Origin: Solanum dulcamara
Lineage: Eukaryota; Streptophyta; Magnoliopsida; Solanales; Solanaceae
Reading direction: 5' to 3'
DNA: 64,000 bases
NCBI RefSeq assembly: GCF_947179165.1
Contig: NC_077244.1
Location: forward strand, 75,624,144-75,688,143
Numbering within the stretch: the stretch's first letter is position 1; each line of letters begins with the position of its first letter. Made by a program: the position numbers and the translations under genes. The notes beneath the pieces were generated by a model. It was not told where the DNA came from, did not search any database, and saw only the letters and a program-made list of their open reading frames with translations. Shown here piece by piece: positions 52,942 to 64,000 of the stretch.

Positions 52942-53325
52942 ATTAGTTCTTTCATCTTTCATATATACTCTGTACTTTTGTAAGAATACAATTGTAAAAG
53001 AAAAAAAGAAAGAAAGAGAGAAGTGTAGGTTATACAGGTAGAGACTGTGCCAATCAGAAGATCAATTGGTTAGAGACAAAAGTGAAACTCATCTATACTC
53101 TCACCATTTACGAAAAGCTCTAAGGGAAACCCTTGTAATCCAAGGGGACTGAAAGTAGGCACCACATTAATTTTCCAAACCAGAATTAATCTTTCTGGCT
53201 TCATTTACTTTACACTTTTATATATTACCTTGTTTGAGATACTTATCTGCAGGTTGAGTCGATTACAACATCGAGATAGTTAACTACTTAATTTTTAATT
53301 CACCCCCTCTTAATCTTCATATGGT

Positions 53326-54358
53326 TCTGTTAACGTTACATTTAACAGCAAGAGTTTTTTTCTTCTAATAACGTATCATAATAGTTTTTTATTTTTTGTT
53401 TTTCGTACAATCGTTCGATACTCATATTGGAATCCGACTAATCTTAATTCACATATTACAGAGCCCATTTTTAATAGCGGTGATTTGTTTCGGGACTCGA
53501 ACCCTTCATATTCAGCCTTACCCGCCCATTTGCCAAGAAACAACCCATATAATCCAGCGATGCTAGAGGAAGAAAAGTGAATGCTTGCATGGAGGTGATA
53601 TATAGACAAATTAATTACTACTGGTGAAAAAAGTCTCCGTCCCTGAAAACCATGCACTTCTTTTTCTTACCTCATCTATTCAACCGCTGTCTTTTCCTCC
53701 TTTTTTGGAGGGGGTGGGGATGAGAGTGGGGTTAATCATTCCGTATTTATAATTTACTAGTCCGGCTAATCTGAATCCATGCCAAGTCACCGAGTAAATC
53801 TACTAAAGGTGTGGTCAATAAAACATTTCTCATTCTTTGGTTCAAATCAAAATTGCTGATTGAAAGTGAAGATAGTAACAAAGCTAAAACGTTTATTAAG
53901 ATAATTCAAAATATAAAGAATGGAACAAATAAAAAATTAAAGGAGATTCAATATCTATTCCTACCTACGGAGTAATTTTCGGACAAAGAAAATGCTAAGC
54001 TTGTTAGACATTTCAAAAGTTCCACGTTGTCTCCTATATTAAATTTGACTTATAGTCTCAAGAAGTACCCCCACGGCCTACACGGAGTAATACGCATATG
54101 TATGGATACTTTACTACTTGTGCGGCTCATTATTGACAAGTAGTACATATTATTATTACTACTGTAATAATTTCTGATTACATTAATGGAAATGACAAGT
54201 GTCCACGTGGGGCAATTACACTACTCGATCTAGTTAACAAATGAGGCATCTAAATACTATAATCCACTTCGTTATTCAATTCACTAGAGGAGCTAAAGAT
54301 CAACAACTATAGATATATACGTAATAACGTTATAATTTCAAGTAGTAAGTTGGTGAAT
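53326..54358. other. Intergenic spacer
   Basis: Mixed AT-rich DNA; no gene or bounded repeat recognised. Confidence 0.4.
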
Positions 54359-55240
54359 CTTAGGGTGTTGAGATGGAGTTTTCGGGAGCATAGTAACTTT
54401 TCCGTAGATATTGTATTTATATTAAAAAATTTATCTATACATCCTAATGAGAATTTGATTCACCTTAAGAATATATAATTAAAATTCTGAATTCGCCGCC
54501 GGAGGAATAGATCGGACTTATGCCATTAGCAATCTCACACAAACAAAATTGAACGAGTATTATCCAAGAAAAAATATGAATAAATTTTTGACTGCTTCTT
54601 TTAAAGTGTCTGTTAGTTGTGCTTGGCTAGGTTTTGCCGTTTTGCCATACTATTACGCAATACAGATTGTTTATGCACGTGGCAATTTGATATACAATAA
54701 TCTTCATTGCTACTTGTCCAAGGGGCATGGAAGTTTTTGTCTAAGTATGTTGAAATTTTCATCCCCCACCCCCACCGCCCCAAATTTGGGAATAATTTTA
54801 GGGTAGATCTTAGGGTGTTGAGATGGGGTTTTCCGAAGACTAGTAACTTTTCTGCAAATTTTGTATTTATATTTTAAAACTTATCTATACTTCCTGATGA
54901 GAGTTTGATTCACCTTATAAACACATAGTTGAAATTCTGAATCCGCCGTCAGAGGAATGAATCGGACTTATGCATTAGCAATCGCACACAAACAAAATTG
55001 AATGAGTATTATCCAAGAAAAAATATGAATAAATTTTCGACTGCTCCTTTCAAGTGTCTTGTAGTTGTGCTTTGCTAGGTTTTACCATACTGTTACGCAA
55101 TACAGATTGTTTATGCACGTGGCAATTTGACATACAATAATCTTCATTGCTACCTGTCCAGGGGGGCATGGAAGTTATTCTCTAAGTATGTGGAAATTTG
55201 CATCCCCCACCCCCACCACCTCAAATTTGGGGAGAATTTT
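54359..55240. repeat. Tandem duplication of about 450 bp upstream of LOG
   Basis: CTTAGGGTGTTGAGATGG begins at 54359 and again at 54809. The copies stay alignable through AATTCTGAATTCGCCG, TTATCCAAGAAAAAATATGA, GTTTATGCACGTGGCAATTT and CATCCCCCACCCCCACC. They have diverged by substitutions and small indels. The second copy ends about 120 bp before the LOG TATA box. Confidence 0.9.
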
Positions 55241-55360
55241 TACTAATCAAATTATAAAATAATCTATTTTATTTTCAAAATTATAAATTGTGCATTTACT
55301 AGGGGCTTCATGTGGAAATTTCTTTAAACTGTACCTGCATATAAATTAAAGTTTTACTAC

Positions 55361-55368
55361 TATAAAAG
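55361..55368 (+). promoter_or_regulatory. TATA box of LOG
   Basis: TATAAAAG 78 bp upstream of the start codon, well placed for a short leader. Confidence 0.65.
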
Positions 55369-55438
55369 GCAGGTTAACTTGTTCCATTATTTATACTAGC
55401 AAGTAGTGACCACACACACATAGAGAGAGAAATAGGAG

Positions 55439-58400
55439 ATGGAGAAGGAAATAAAACAGTCAAAATTCAAAAATATTTGTGTATTTTGTGGGAGTAGTGC
55501 TGGGAAAAGAAGCATCTATAAGGAGGCTGCAATAGAGCTTGGAAGAGAACTAGTAAGAAAAATACTACTAGAAATATTACTCTGTTTCTTTCTCTGTTCA
55601 ATTTCCTAGACTCTCTAATTGTCTTTCCATCTCTAATTGCATGTTAGCTTATGCGCATATTATGGATCGACTATATGAATTATTATTATCCATATGGAGC
55701 TATTTAAGCTCGCTTCAGGCCAATAGTGAAAACTGAAAATGTATTTCAAGTATTTTTTGTTCAGCTTTTTGAAGTTGTTATTATATATATTTGCTTGTAT
55801 AAAACAAAGGTATCAAGAAAAATAGACCTGGTTTATGGGGGAGGCGGCATTGGATTGATGGGTTTGGTCTCTCAAGAAGTTCACAACGGTGGTCGCCATG
55901 TCCTTGGGTTAGTTCTACTTCATATATTATATTTATTATTTTTCTCAATGAATGTGAAATGAGCTAAAGCAATACTTATTTTGAGACGAATGGACTATTT
56001 GATTAATCAAAGATTTCACCCCTAATTAGGGGCCTTAACTAATTTTTACATGTTCTTGCCTCCAGAGTGATTCCCAAGACATTAATGCCGAGAGAGGTAT
56101 GCTTTTCATCACAATATTAAGATTTTTGATTTGACTTATATACTCGATTTTATTAGTTTAATGAAGTGAATGAAAATAAGGAAACAAATAAAATTAAGGA
56201 GTATTTGTGGTAGCCTCTCATATTTGCTGTATTTTCTACCTCATTCTTGTTATCTATTGCATGATGTTTATTCTAGTTGTTGGTATGTGATCCAAAAACA
56301 GCAAGATGGAATTTTTGTTACTAGTATTGTATTTAGTTCTGTAGTATGTTTGGTTTTAATATTTTTGTTTTCATAGGAAATTTCTTGTTCGATAGCTATC
56401 GCTTTCTTTGTCCCTTTCCTTCCCTTTTGGTCCCCCTCGTTCTAACACAACAATTGGTCCTCTTTGCAGAGTACTTAATTTAGTTCTTAATTAAGCCCAC
56501 CAAACAAAAAAATATTGTGGAAGCGAAAATAAATAGATTAAAGACAAGAATTGAAAAATATGCGAAATTGGAGAAGAAAAACCCCAAATTCAAAAAGATG
56601 TGCTAAGAACCTTAATTGATCTTAGTATTCAAAAATTAGCTAATTAAAGCTCATTTATGATAATAATAGAACCAATTTAAGAACTTAGATTAAACGTGAT
56701 CTAGACCCCTATTCTGAAGAAAATAGAGACAATAATTAGTAAAAGACTAATTACCTTCTTATAAGGTTGTAAGATAAATCCTAAGTAGCCAAACACAAAG
56801 TGTAAAGAAGAGAAACTCTCAATTAATAATAATAATGTCTGTCAAAATAATAAACCCTACCTCTATATATAGGAGAAAAACTATCTCAAATAGAATGAGA
56901 TTTAAATCCTACTTTTATAGAAATAATAACTAGCAAATTTTAAACTAGGAAACTTTTTTAAAATGGAAACTCTTAAATTAGAAAACTTTTAAACTAGGAA
57001 AGCATGTAAAAATAATGCCAAAAATCCTTCCCTGAGGAAATAAGGAAAAGTTCCAAATAAGAAAAAGTTTTCAATAAGGAAAAGTTTCCAACTTAGACCA
57101 AAACTTGTATGTGACTTTTCCTCCTTTTTGGGTGAGGATTTTAAGCTCCTTTTTCAGGCAGAAATTCAGCTCTATGTGGGCCCAATCTTCTTCTATTTGG
57201 ACTTAGACTTGAATCATAAAATATCTGTAGCACTTAGTCTATTCTTCACCACAATTCTTGGACTCGTTCTTGAGTTTTTCGTCCATGATAAGCATCATTT
57301 TGAATTTCCATTGAAGCCCAACAATCTTGGCTTGCAACTCCTTATCTTGAGACCTTGATGGGTGTCTTCTTAGGGCTTCTATAGCATCATCCTTGTCCAT
57401 GGAGCTATCATCCCCCTCTTCTTGAAAAGAATTCATCCTCGAATTTGAATCGCGCAAAATTAAGAAGACTTGCATTAGTAAACAACACCTATTAATCGAA
57501 AGCAACAATGGTAGGAATAAAACAAGATAGTGACCATGTGTCCACTTAACCCAATTAATCCTAGCATGTATAAATACACCCTTATAAAGCATGTGGACAT
57601 CATCATCCCAATAGAAAATTCTCCTACTTATATAAGCACAATAAAATTCTCGTCTAGATGCCATTGCGAATGATACATGCAACTTCAATTTAGTTCTATC
57701 AATAAAGCACTCCAATGCATATGACAAAGACAATACAAAATCCTTATCAAATTGAACACTTTTATGATATAGCCAAGCATCTTCAATTATACCTCCCAAA
57801 GATTCTTTCACGTAAAAACTATTCAGCCATTCTTCTATATACGATCTATTCAAATAAGCATTAAAGGGCTCATAGTCATGTACCTCATCATCACTAGTAG
57901 CAAACACCCTTTTAAACTCACAATTATCAATACTTAAAGAATTATGACTCATCACATATAAAGAATCATATTCCAACAAGTTATCACACAAAAATACTTG
58001 AACAAGAGAGGAAGAATCATCAAACTCATTTGCAAGCTTCCTCCCACAAACATCACACCTCCTTTTAGAAAGTGAGAATCTACAATTCACTGTGTCATGC
58101 TCAATTTTTAAAAAACTCAACTTGCTCCTATTGAACTTAGAAATTACAGTCAATGACTTATTGTATAGCAAAAATCATCATCCTCAAAGTTAATGTAGTC
58201 ACCAACATAAGAATAAAGAGTATAGTTCATTACCTCCAAAAAGACCTGAAGTGTTTTAGGAATACAAAGAATGTAACCAAACCAACTATACATACCGTAC
58301 TTGGTCTTAGTTAGCAAAGGAATAACATCACCTCGTTTCACCTTGCTTATTGGTGTTAGATCCAAAATTACATTGTTGAACTTTTTGAATGAGTTTTATC

Positions 58401-60826
58401 TTGGGTATGCCCAAAATAATTCTCTTTATCTTTATCATGCTCATCAACATGCACTTGCTCAATGGGACATGTAGTATCAACGACCTTAGGATTAAGTTCA
58501 TCCAATGATTTTTTTTAATACAAACTTTCCCATGGATACTTATAAGAGAGTCGAAACAACTAGAAGAAGAAGTAGGAATGTTATAGTTAGAATAGGAAAT
58601 AACCTAACTCAAACTCTTTTGTTTTTCTCTCTCTACCTCACAATCATCCTCTCCTTTATTATCTCACGATTATCTCTCTTTGCTTTTCTCTCGATCTCAC
58701 CTTTTACCTCACTTGACATCCCATTCTCTTCGTACAACACATCCTCTACTTTTTTCTCTCTTGGGATATCAATATGCACTCCCTTACTTCTCTCATTCTT
58801 TTCTCTCTCAAAATTTTTCATTGTTTCTCTCACACGTTTCTGATCTTCATAAATTTGGGATGGAGTTAAAGGTGCAAGTATATATTTTCTATTGTTTAGC
58901 TCAAGAGAAACGTTATTCTTTCTCCTATGATGAATTGCATTCCTACTAAACTGTCAGGGACGTCCAAGCATGATATGACAATCTTGCATTAAATTTACAT
59001 CACAAAAAACATTATCAAAATACCTTCCAATGGAAAAAGAAATCATGCATTACTTAGTCACCTTAAGCTCACCAAAATCATTTAATCATTGCCACTTATA
59101 AGGTGTAGTGTGTTTGATACATGTAAGTTTCAACTTCTCCACCACGAATGAACTTACCACATTAACACCACTTTCACTATCGATAATCATAGGGCAAATA
59201 TTATCATTTATCCTACACCTTGTATGAAATATATTTTCTCTCCTTAAATTACCTACGGTGACATTCATCTCCTCCAATCGTTGATCAACACATCAGCACA
59301 GTTGATGTGTTGAGTTTCATCTGCAATTTCCTTACCTGTTTGAGACATCTCAAAAAATTATCAATGAAACAAGTATCTCTCATTTGGCTTTTTTCTCTCT
59401 TTATTGATCTCACCCTCTCTTGCCTCTTTTTTCCACTCAAATTACAACCTTTGGATGGTTCCATCAAGATTTACATATAAACCCTATTAGTAACAATCTT
59501 TTAGAAGATGTAAAAAGAAAAAGAAATTTACCAATATCCAGATAAATTGGGATTGATGAGACAAGAAAAAGACTAATTTGGATAACAATTTTTTTTCAGA
59601 TCTTCCTTTTTTTTGATTTCCTCTTTGATGTAGAAAATTAAGAATCAAACAAATCCAAAAATTCTTGAAAATACCTTAATTCTTCTCTCTCCCTCTTTTT
59701 TTTGTTGCTCCTTTTTTTGGCTATGTAGAAGACTTTTAAGCTACTACCATAAAGAGTTTTTTTAAAAAAAAAATTTGAAACTTCCAAGATTATCAAGTAT
59801 GGAACCTTGATAGAATCGCTCTGATACCACTTGATAAGAATCAGCTTGCAACTCCTTATCTTGAGACCTTGATGAGTGTCTTCTTAGGACTTCTATAGTA
59901 TCATCCTTGTCCATGGAGCTATCACCTAGGCCACTCCATCCTCCTCGTTATCCAACATGACTTTCTATAATAACATCATTTGTGTGGATATTTTTTAGTT
60001 GGTATAGCAAAGCTATTATAGAGAACATATCATATTATTATAACATGAAAAATTAGTTTTAAAAAAGTTTAGCCGCTATAATGAAATATTGTTATAGAGA
60101 AACTTGATTGTATGCCTTCTTGTAGTTATCATCCTAAACAAACAGAGATTCATGACAATTATGTAGTGCACATATTAATCTTTTTCGGAGGTATATATTG
60201 AGTACATAGTTCGAGTAGAAAGTAATGGATGTAGTTGAACGTGCCGTGTTGCCTACTTCTAACATGATCAGTTACGTACAATAGTAGACTGGAGAGAGAA
60301 CGACCCTGCATAAGGCTGCAATATGCATTACAAGCCTCATCGTTTTCTTTTTGTTCTTTTCCCCTCTACTCCTCCTTTTTTTATTCTTGTTTTATATTGT
60401 TGCAACTTACTATATTATGAGCCCCTCTTCTGCATCCACAAAGAAAGACCCCCACCAATAGTTTCTAGGAGATAATATGTGTCTAAGTCAGTGATTGTAT
60501 ATATATCCACTTGGTGTGGGGCTAACAAAGTTGAGTGTCAGTTGTTGACTTGTTGTGTGGGTATTTTTGCATTGACTTCAATACTTTTACTGTAATAATA
60601 ATAATAGTAGTGGTGGTGCCACATGCAGATAACTGGTGAAACAATTGGAGAGGTGAAGGCAGTTGCAGATATGCACCAGAGGAAAGCTGAGATGGCCAAA
60701 CATTCTGATGCCTTTATTGCTTTACCTGGTTTCTCCTCATTCTTGATCCCCCCATTATTCAAGATATAATAACCACCTTTATCGTATAAATAAAATTTTC
60801 ATCAAGAAGTTCATCATCTATCTACG

Positions 60827-60858
<32 letters not shown>

Positions 60859-62326
60859 AAGAAATTTTAAAAAATCTTATATATAGTGTATGATTTTCAG
60901 ACAAAGAAATCGAGTTCACATGACCTCCTTTTGCCCCTCTTAACTCCACCCCTGTTTTTGCGCGGCCCCTATAAATTCTTCATATGTATAGCATATTGAC
61001 CGTATATCATGTTAAAAAAAGAAGGGAAAATTACTGTACAAAATGGTCCTTAATGTATTGGTATTGGTCTATATATGCACTTTAACGGATATGGTCCTTG
61101 ACAAAAAAGAAACAATTATTTTGTACATTAACGACCATATTTGTTAGGACTATATGTTAGGGTGCATGTATCAAGAACCAAAATAAACTAACATTAATAT
61201 ATTGATTTAGGATAATTTTCTCGGAGATAATGAGTAGAAATTCTATGTATGGGTAGTTCATCACTGTTTTACACAATCAAATTAAAGTGACATACAACAA
61301 AAAAATAATTGTTTACACGTATAAATTATATTGTGCTCGCTTTCACTGATTAATAATTCTTAATCCACATCGGAATCATAGAATAGAAGATTAGGTTAAT
61401 AAAATAATCTTTTATTGGATAAATATTACAGGTGGCTATGGGACGCTAGAAGAGCTGCTTGAAGTCATTGCTTGGGCTTATCTTGGAATCCATGATAAAC
61501 CGGTAAAAATTCATATTATACTGAAGCTTCTAAATTCTTTAATCATCTTAATTAGAAACTTTTCCATGATTAATTAACAGTAAACATTGATTAAATTGGA
61601 GTGATATTAATTATACAGGTAGGATTATTGAATGTGGATGGTTATTACAATTCCCTTTTGACATTTATTGACAAAGCAGTGGAGGAAGGATTCATCTGCC
61701 CTAATGCCCCCCAAACTTTTGTATCAGCTCCTAATGCTAAGGAACTTTTAAATAAACTCGAGGTAAATGTTTAATACACGTTTGAGAACATGCACGCTAA
61801 GCTTAAATTATTATATGATATAATGATTATTGGGTGCACCTTTAAAAATAAAATCAGCGAGTCAAATTCCATGTATAATTTGTTATTTTTTTTCTTTCTT
61901 TTTCTAGAATTGAGTTTGGGATACTTATTATTTCTTTTTCCTTTTTTTTTTTGGTTTGATTCTTTCAAAGTCCCCAAATTTGACATATTGAAATCCCTAT
62001 TTCTGTAAAATTTTATATAATTAAATCAAATGTCTATTAAACTAGCAATAGAAGCACTAGAGGATATAGCATATAGTCAACTAGCAATAGAAGCACTAGA
62101 GGATATAGCATATAGTCAACTAGCAATAGAAGCACTAGAGGATATAGCATATAGTCAACTTGGGCTCTTGAAATTCTGAATCCGCCATGGTAATACGAAC
62201 TTAATGTATGATTTAATTAACTGTATACAGGAGTATTTTCCTAGTGACGAAAGTGTTGTCTCCAAACTTAGTTGGGAAAATGAGGAGTTGGACTATTCCT
62301 CCAATTGCCAGATATCATCAAGATAG
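55439..62326 (+). CDS. LOG: LOG-type cytokinin riboside 5'-monophosphate phosphoribohydrolase
   Basis: Seven exons: 55439-55552, 55810-55907, 56066-56096, 60629-60728, 61432-61502, 61619-61762 and 62231-62326 (654 nt, 217 aa). Length and exon pattern fit plant LOG genes. The enzyme removes ribose 5'-phosphate from cytokinin nucleotides, giving active free bases in one step in the cytosol and nucleus. Motifs: [12 protein letters not shown] near the N-terminus, [12 protein letters not shown] in exon 2, the PRE run at the end of exon 3, HQRKAEM in exon 4 and the catalytic PGGYGTLEE at 114-122. Intron 3 is 4.5 kb because of a reverse-oriented gypsy-type insertion. Intron 6 has a 39-bp triplicated repeat. 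The promoter lies next to a 450-bp tandem duplication. Which LOG paralogue it is cannot be told here. Confidence 0.95.
57239..58171 (-). CDS. 310-codon ORF of unknown function in the gypsy-type element
   Basis: Open from an ATG at 58171 to a stop at 57239, and preceded by an overlapping frame (58365-58150, [18 protein letters not shown]...) that reads like its N-terminal part. Visible features: [14 protein letters not shown] (a CxxC), a run [20 protein letters not shown], a hydrophobic segment [12 protein letters not shown] and an acidic and basic C-terminus ([20 protein letters not shown]). It occupies the place where polymerase should be. I know no defined domain. Probably an accessory ORF of a non-autonomous element rather than a host gene. 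Confidence 0.4.
   Translation of the reverse strand: MLYNKSLTVISKFNRSKLSFLKIEHDTVNCRFSLSKRRCDVCGRKLANEFDDSSSLVQVFLCDNLLEYDSLYVMSHNSLSIDNCEFKRVFATSDDEVHDYEPFNAYLNRSYIEEWLNSFYVKESLGGIIEDAWLYHKSVQFDKDFVLSLSYALECFIDRTKLKLHVSFAMASRREFYCAYISRRIFYWDDDVHMLYKGVFIHARINWVKWTHGHYLVLFLPLLLSINRCCLLMQVFLILRDSNSRMNSFQEEGDDSSMDKDDAIEALRRHPSRSQDKELQAKIVGLQWKFKMMLIMDEKLKNESKNCGEE
58860..59467 (-). pseudogene. gypsy gag-end and aspartic protease remnant
   Basis: The reverse strand at 59277-59086 reads [20 protein letters not shown] then [20 protein letters not shown], the plant gypsy protease pattern in which the D-[ST]-G site is altered. It continues through stops to sequence resembling [17 protein letters not shown] and HIMLGRP. 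The 59467-59285 frame is a basic gag-end remnant. Dead. Confidence 0.65.
60827..60854. repeat. (AT)n microsatellite in LOG intron 4
   Basis: A pure AT run of about 28 bp. Confidence 0.9.
62041..62157. repeat. 39-bp unit tandemly repeated three times in LOG intron 6
   Basis: The unit beginning ACTAGCAATAGAAGCACTAG occurs at 62041, 62080 and 62119 with no differences seen, which implies recent amplification. Confidence 0.95.
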
Positions 62327-62905
62327 TTCCTCCAAGATGGTTCTCCATGTCACCTCAGAAGACTAATTGTAGAACAATCAGGCCAATGCAACTTACTTTC
62401 AGTTATTTTTCCTTACTTTTTGTTTTGTCCTAAGTTGGAAATTGAAATGAGCTATATTTCTCTCCATTATGGCCAAGTGTTATTTTTTTTTACCCTTTAT
62501 AGGAGCTCCCATCGTTTTACTTCTTTGGTGACTCGAACTCACGATCTTAGAAAGTGAGGAATGCTTTATCGCCAAATGTTAATAATGATTATCATGGTTT
62601 TTATATTTGTTTTAATCTAGAAACTACTAACTACAACTTTCTCGGTGCATATTTGTATTTTATCTTATTATGTTAAATTTGGCTGAGCATAAATTTTAAA
62701 AATAATTAACAAAAATAAACTAAAATTTTTAATCTAAAATAAGTCATAATATTTGTATGATTATAAATTAATTATCTTATTAAATATAAAAAATAAAGCT
62801 TAAAGTTATTCTAAAATTGGTTAATTTACTTTTACTACTATATATAAGGGAGAACACCGATTTTTTATAGTCCTCATATAAATGTTCTCATCTCTTTTCA
62901 CCCCT

Positions 62906-63129
62906 CACTAGGCCAAAATTAATCTTTAGTGGCAATTAATTAACGATAATAGCTTAATATTATCGCTAAGTATGTTTAGAGGCAATTAACATTTTTTGTA
63001 AATGTCTCTAAAGTTTATAGCGACATTAGATCCAATGACAATTAACTATGCCGGTAAAGGTTTTAACACTCTTTATTAATATTCATTGATATATATTTAT
63101 TATCGTTAAAAGTTATTTTTGTTATAGTG
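62906..63129. mobile_element. 224-bp CACTA-type MITE
   Basis: Begins CACTAGGCCAAAATTAATCT and ends AAAGTTATTTTTGTTATAGTG, with CCT on both sides (62903-62905 and 63130-63132), the 3-bp duplication of CACTA elements. Interior TTAGAGGCAATTAAC and TTATCGTTAAAAG match the element at 30718-30939. Confidence 0.75.
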
Positions 63130-63411
63130 CCTGAGTATATGTGTCAGATGATTAAATTAAAAAATACACTTCAATTAAAAAGTTACACTACTATTATATA
63201 TAGAAATCAAAAGAAAAATATGCAAACCAGGTGGAATGCTTTCTACTCGGGCATTTTTTCCAAATTGTTGTGAAATATATTTTTCTTGAGCTAAGAGTAT
63301 GTCAGCTTCTTTGCCTCGTAAAATTTGTATACACATCATTCGTTTGAGATATATAAAAACATATTGGATATGTTATTGTAATAGTACAATTATATTTCTT
63401 TCAAAATTCAG

Positions 63412-63510
63412 AGAGCAAAGAAGTACGCAACCATGTGGAAATGCCTCGAGGTTGGTATCACTCCACTTAAAAACCCATTAAGGACCAGGTTCTTCACCTT
63501 GATGGCTTGA
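63412..63510 (+). other. Orphan terminal-exon-like stretch, 32 codons
   Basis: After an acceptor-like TTCAAAATTCAG the frame reads RAKKYATMWKCLEVG, then ITPLKNPLRTRFFTLMA and TGA. GC content is higher than in the surroundings. I cannot identify the protein and see no upstream exons in the window that fit. It may be a remnant or captured exon. Confidence 0.3.
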
Positions 63511-63541
63511 CCAAGTGATTGACCTGTTCTAATACATTTGT

Positions 63542-64000
63542 TGTAACGACCCATTATGTCGTTTTGAGAAATAGAGCTTTTTATTTCATAAAAGACGCAT
63601 TCCGTATATTTTTATAAGTACTTTAGACTATTCGATAACTATATTTATTTAGTTGAGGGGTAAATTTAAATAACTAATTTAATTAGTGGGTTAAAGTGTT
63701 AATTTAATTAATACTCTATACCAATTATTAAAGGAAAAGGATAGGGTTTATAAAAATTTTTATACCTAATTAGTTGGAGCAAAAAGAAAGAAAAAAAAAA
63801 GAAAAAGAAAAAAGAAGAAGAGAGCAGCGACGACGAACAGGAGCAGAAGTTGGGGAAAAAATACGGAGGAAGAAAGAAAAGAAAGGGGAAAAGAAAAATA
63901 AAGGAGAAGAGAAAAATAGGAATTTTCATTCCAAAGCGTCAAGGTAATTATTTTCATCCTTTTCATTAAATTTTTATGTGATTATGAACATAATTTTAGA
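63542..64000 (+). mobile_element. Start of a Ty3/gypsy-type LTR, running off the window
   Basis: TGTAACGACCCATTATGTCG at 63542 is the usual opening of gypsy LTRs in Solanaceae (TGTAACGACCC...). A purine-rich tract at 63781-63920 follows. The other end is outside the window. Confidence 0.5.

Larger units (their letters stand above)
51181..53325 (+). mobile_element. Probable old LTR of a copia-type element, split by a TRIM-like insertion
   Basis: Sequence on both sides of 51732-52941 looks like one LTR. The right side has CTTGTAATCCAAGGGGACTG, TAGGCACCACATTAATTTTC and AATTCACCCCCTCTTAATCT, typical of LTR ends in solanaceous copia elements. No internal domain is seen next to it, so it may be a solo LTR. 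Ends not determined. Confidence 0.4.
56510..59940 (-). mobile_element. Decayed Ty3/gypsy-type element in LOG intron 3, reverse strand
   Basis: A primer-binding site TGGTATCAGAGCG is seen on the reverse strand at about 59822-59834. Downstream on that strand follow a leader, a gag-like remnant, a retroviral-type protease segment and a 310-codon ORF of unknown function. An LTR-like region with a CTATATATAGG promoter box lies at about 56510-57130. Reverse transcriptase and integrase are missing. An 85-bp segment (around GTCCATGGAGCTATCA) is repeated at 57331-57411 and 59847-59931, suggesting unequal recombination or end duplication. No exact LTR pair or TSD could be set. Confidence 0.6.

Noticed and set aside
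57239..58171. Host gene nested in the LOG intron
   Set aside because: It lies downstream of a retroelement PBS and protease relic on the same strand, and part of its C-terminal coding sequence is repeated beside that PBS; element origin is more likely.
62041..62157. CRISPR-like direct repeats
   Set aside because: The units are contiguous with no spacers, and lie in a plant intron.
63708..63966. Phe/Ser-rich reverse-strand ORFs
   Set aside because: Translations of the purine-rich tract of the LTR; low complexity.

Overview
The window looks like nuclear DNA of a dicot plant, most probably a member of the Solanaceae. It is AT-rich and its genes are split by GT-AG introns. It holds SINE copies of the solanaceous TS/SolS type (3' ends with TTG runs), many MITEs and LTR elements, and plant-only gene families (ABCG24/28-type half transporter, LOG, plant alpha carbonic anhydrase, NUDT19-type Nudix). 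I cannot fix the genus from the sequence alone.

Layout. 1-910: reverse-strand Ty1/copia gag and leader fragment. 1816-10539 (+): a 14-exon ABCG half transporter whose exons sum to 1,091 codons without a break. 10540-15135: intergenic, with a Mutator-type MITE. 15136-16530 (+): an intronless receptor-like kinase homologue whose catalytic residues are lost. 16928-20460: Harbinger-type MITEs, a LINE tail and a decayed tRNA-Lys-like sequence. 20460-20687 (-): a small secreted peptide. 26343-29248 and 31332-33849 (+): a tandem pair of seven-exon alpha carbonic anhydrases of the nectarin-III type. 34117-41310: a hAT MITE, a second copy of the Mutator-type MITE family and a complete but dead Ty1/copia element (5-bp TSD). 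42420-46250 (-): a six-exon NUDT19-like NADH/NADPH pyrophosphatase. 47755-53320: nested insertions, including a 1.44-kb non-autonomous hAT element that carries two exons of an unrelated gene, and a 1.2-kb TRIM-like LTR element. 55439-62326 (+): a seven-exon LOG cytokinin-activating enzyme, with a decayed gypsy-type element in its third intron and a 450-bp tandem duplication upstream. 63542-end: start of another LTR.

The genes do not form a pathway; this is ordinary plant gene space separated by transposon-rich spacers. The strongest unusual signal is the hAT element at 47964-49404. It has 8-bp target duplications and terminal inverted repeats, and inside it, in reverse orientation, lie two in-frame exons with intact splice sites (28 and 35 codons plus stop). 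This looks like capture of a host gene's 3' end by a hAT transposon. All exon boundaries were read by eye from splice consensus and reading frame; for the five multi-exon genes the summed exon lengths are multiples of three.
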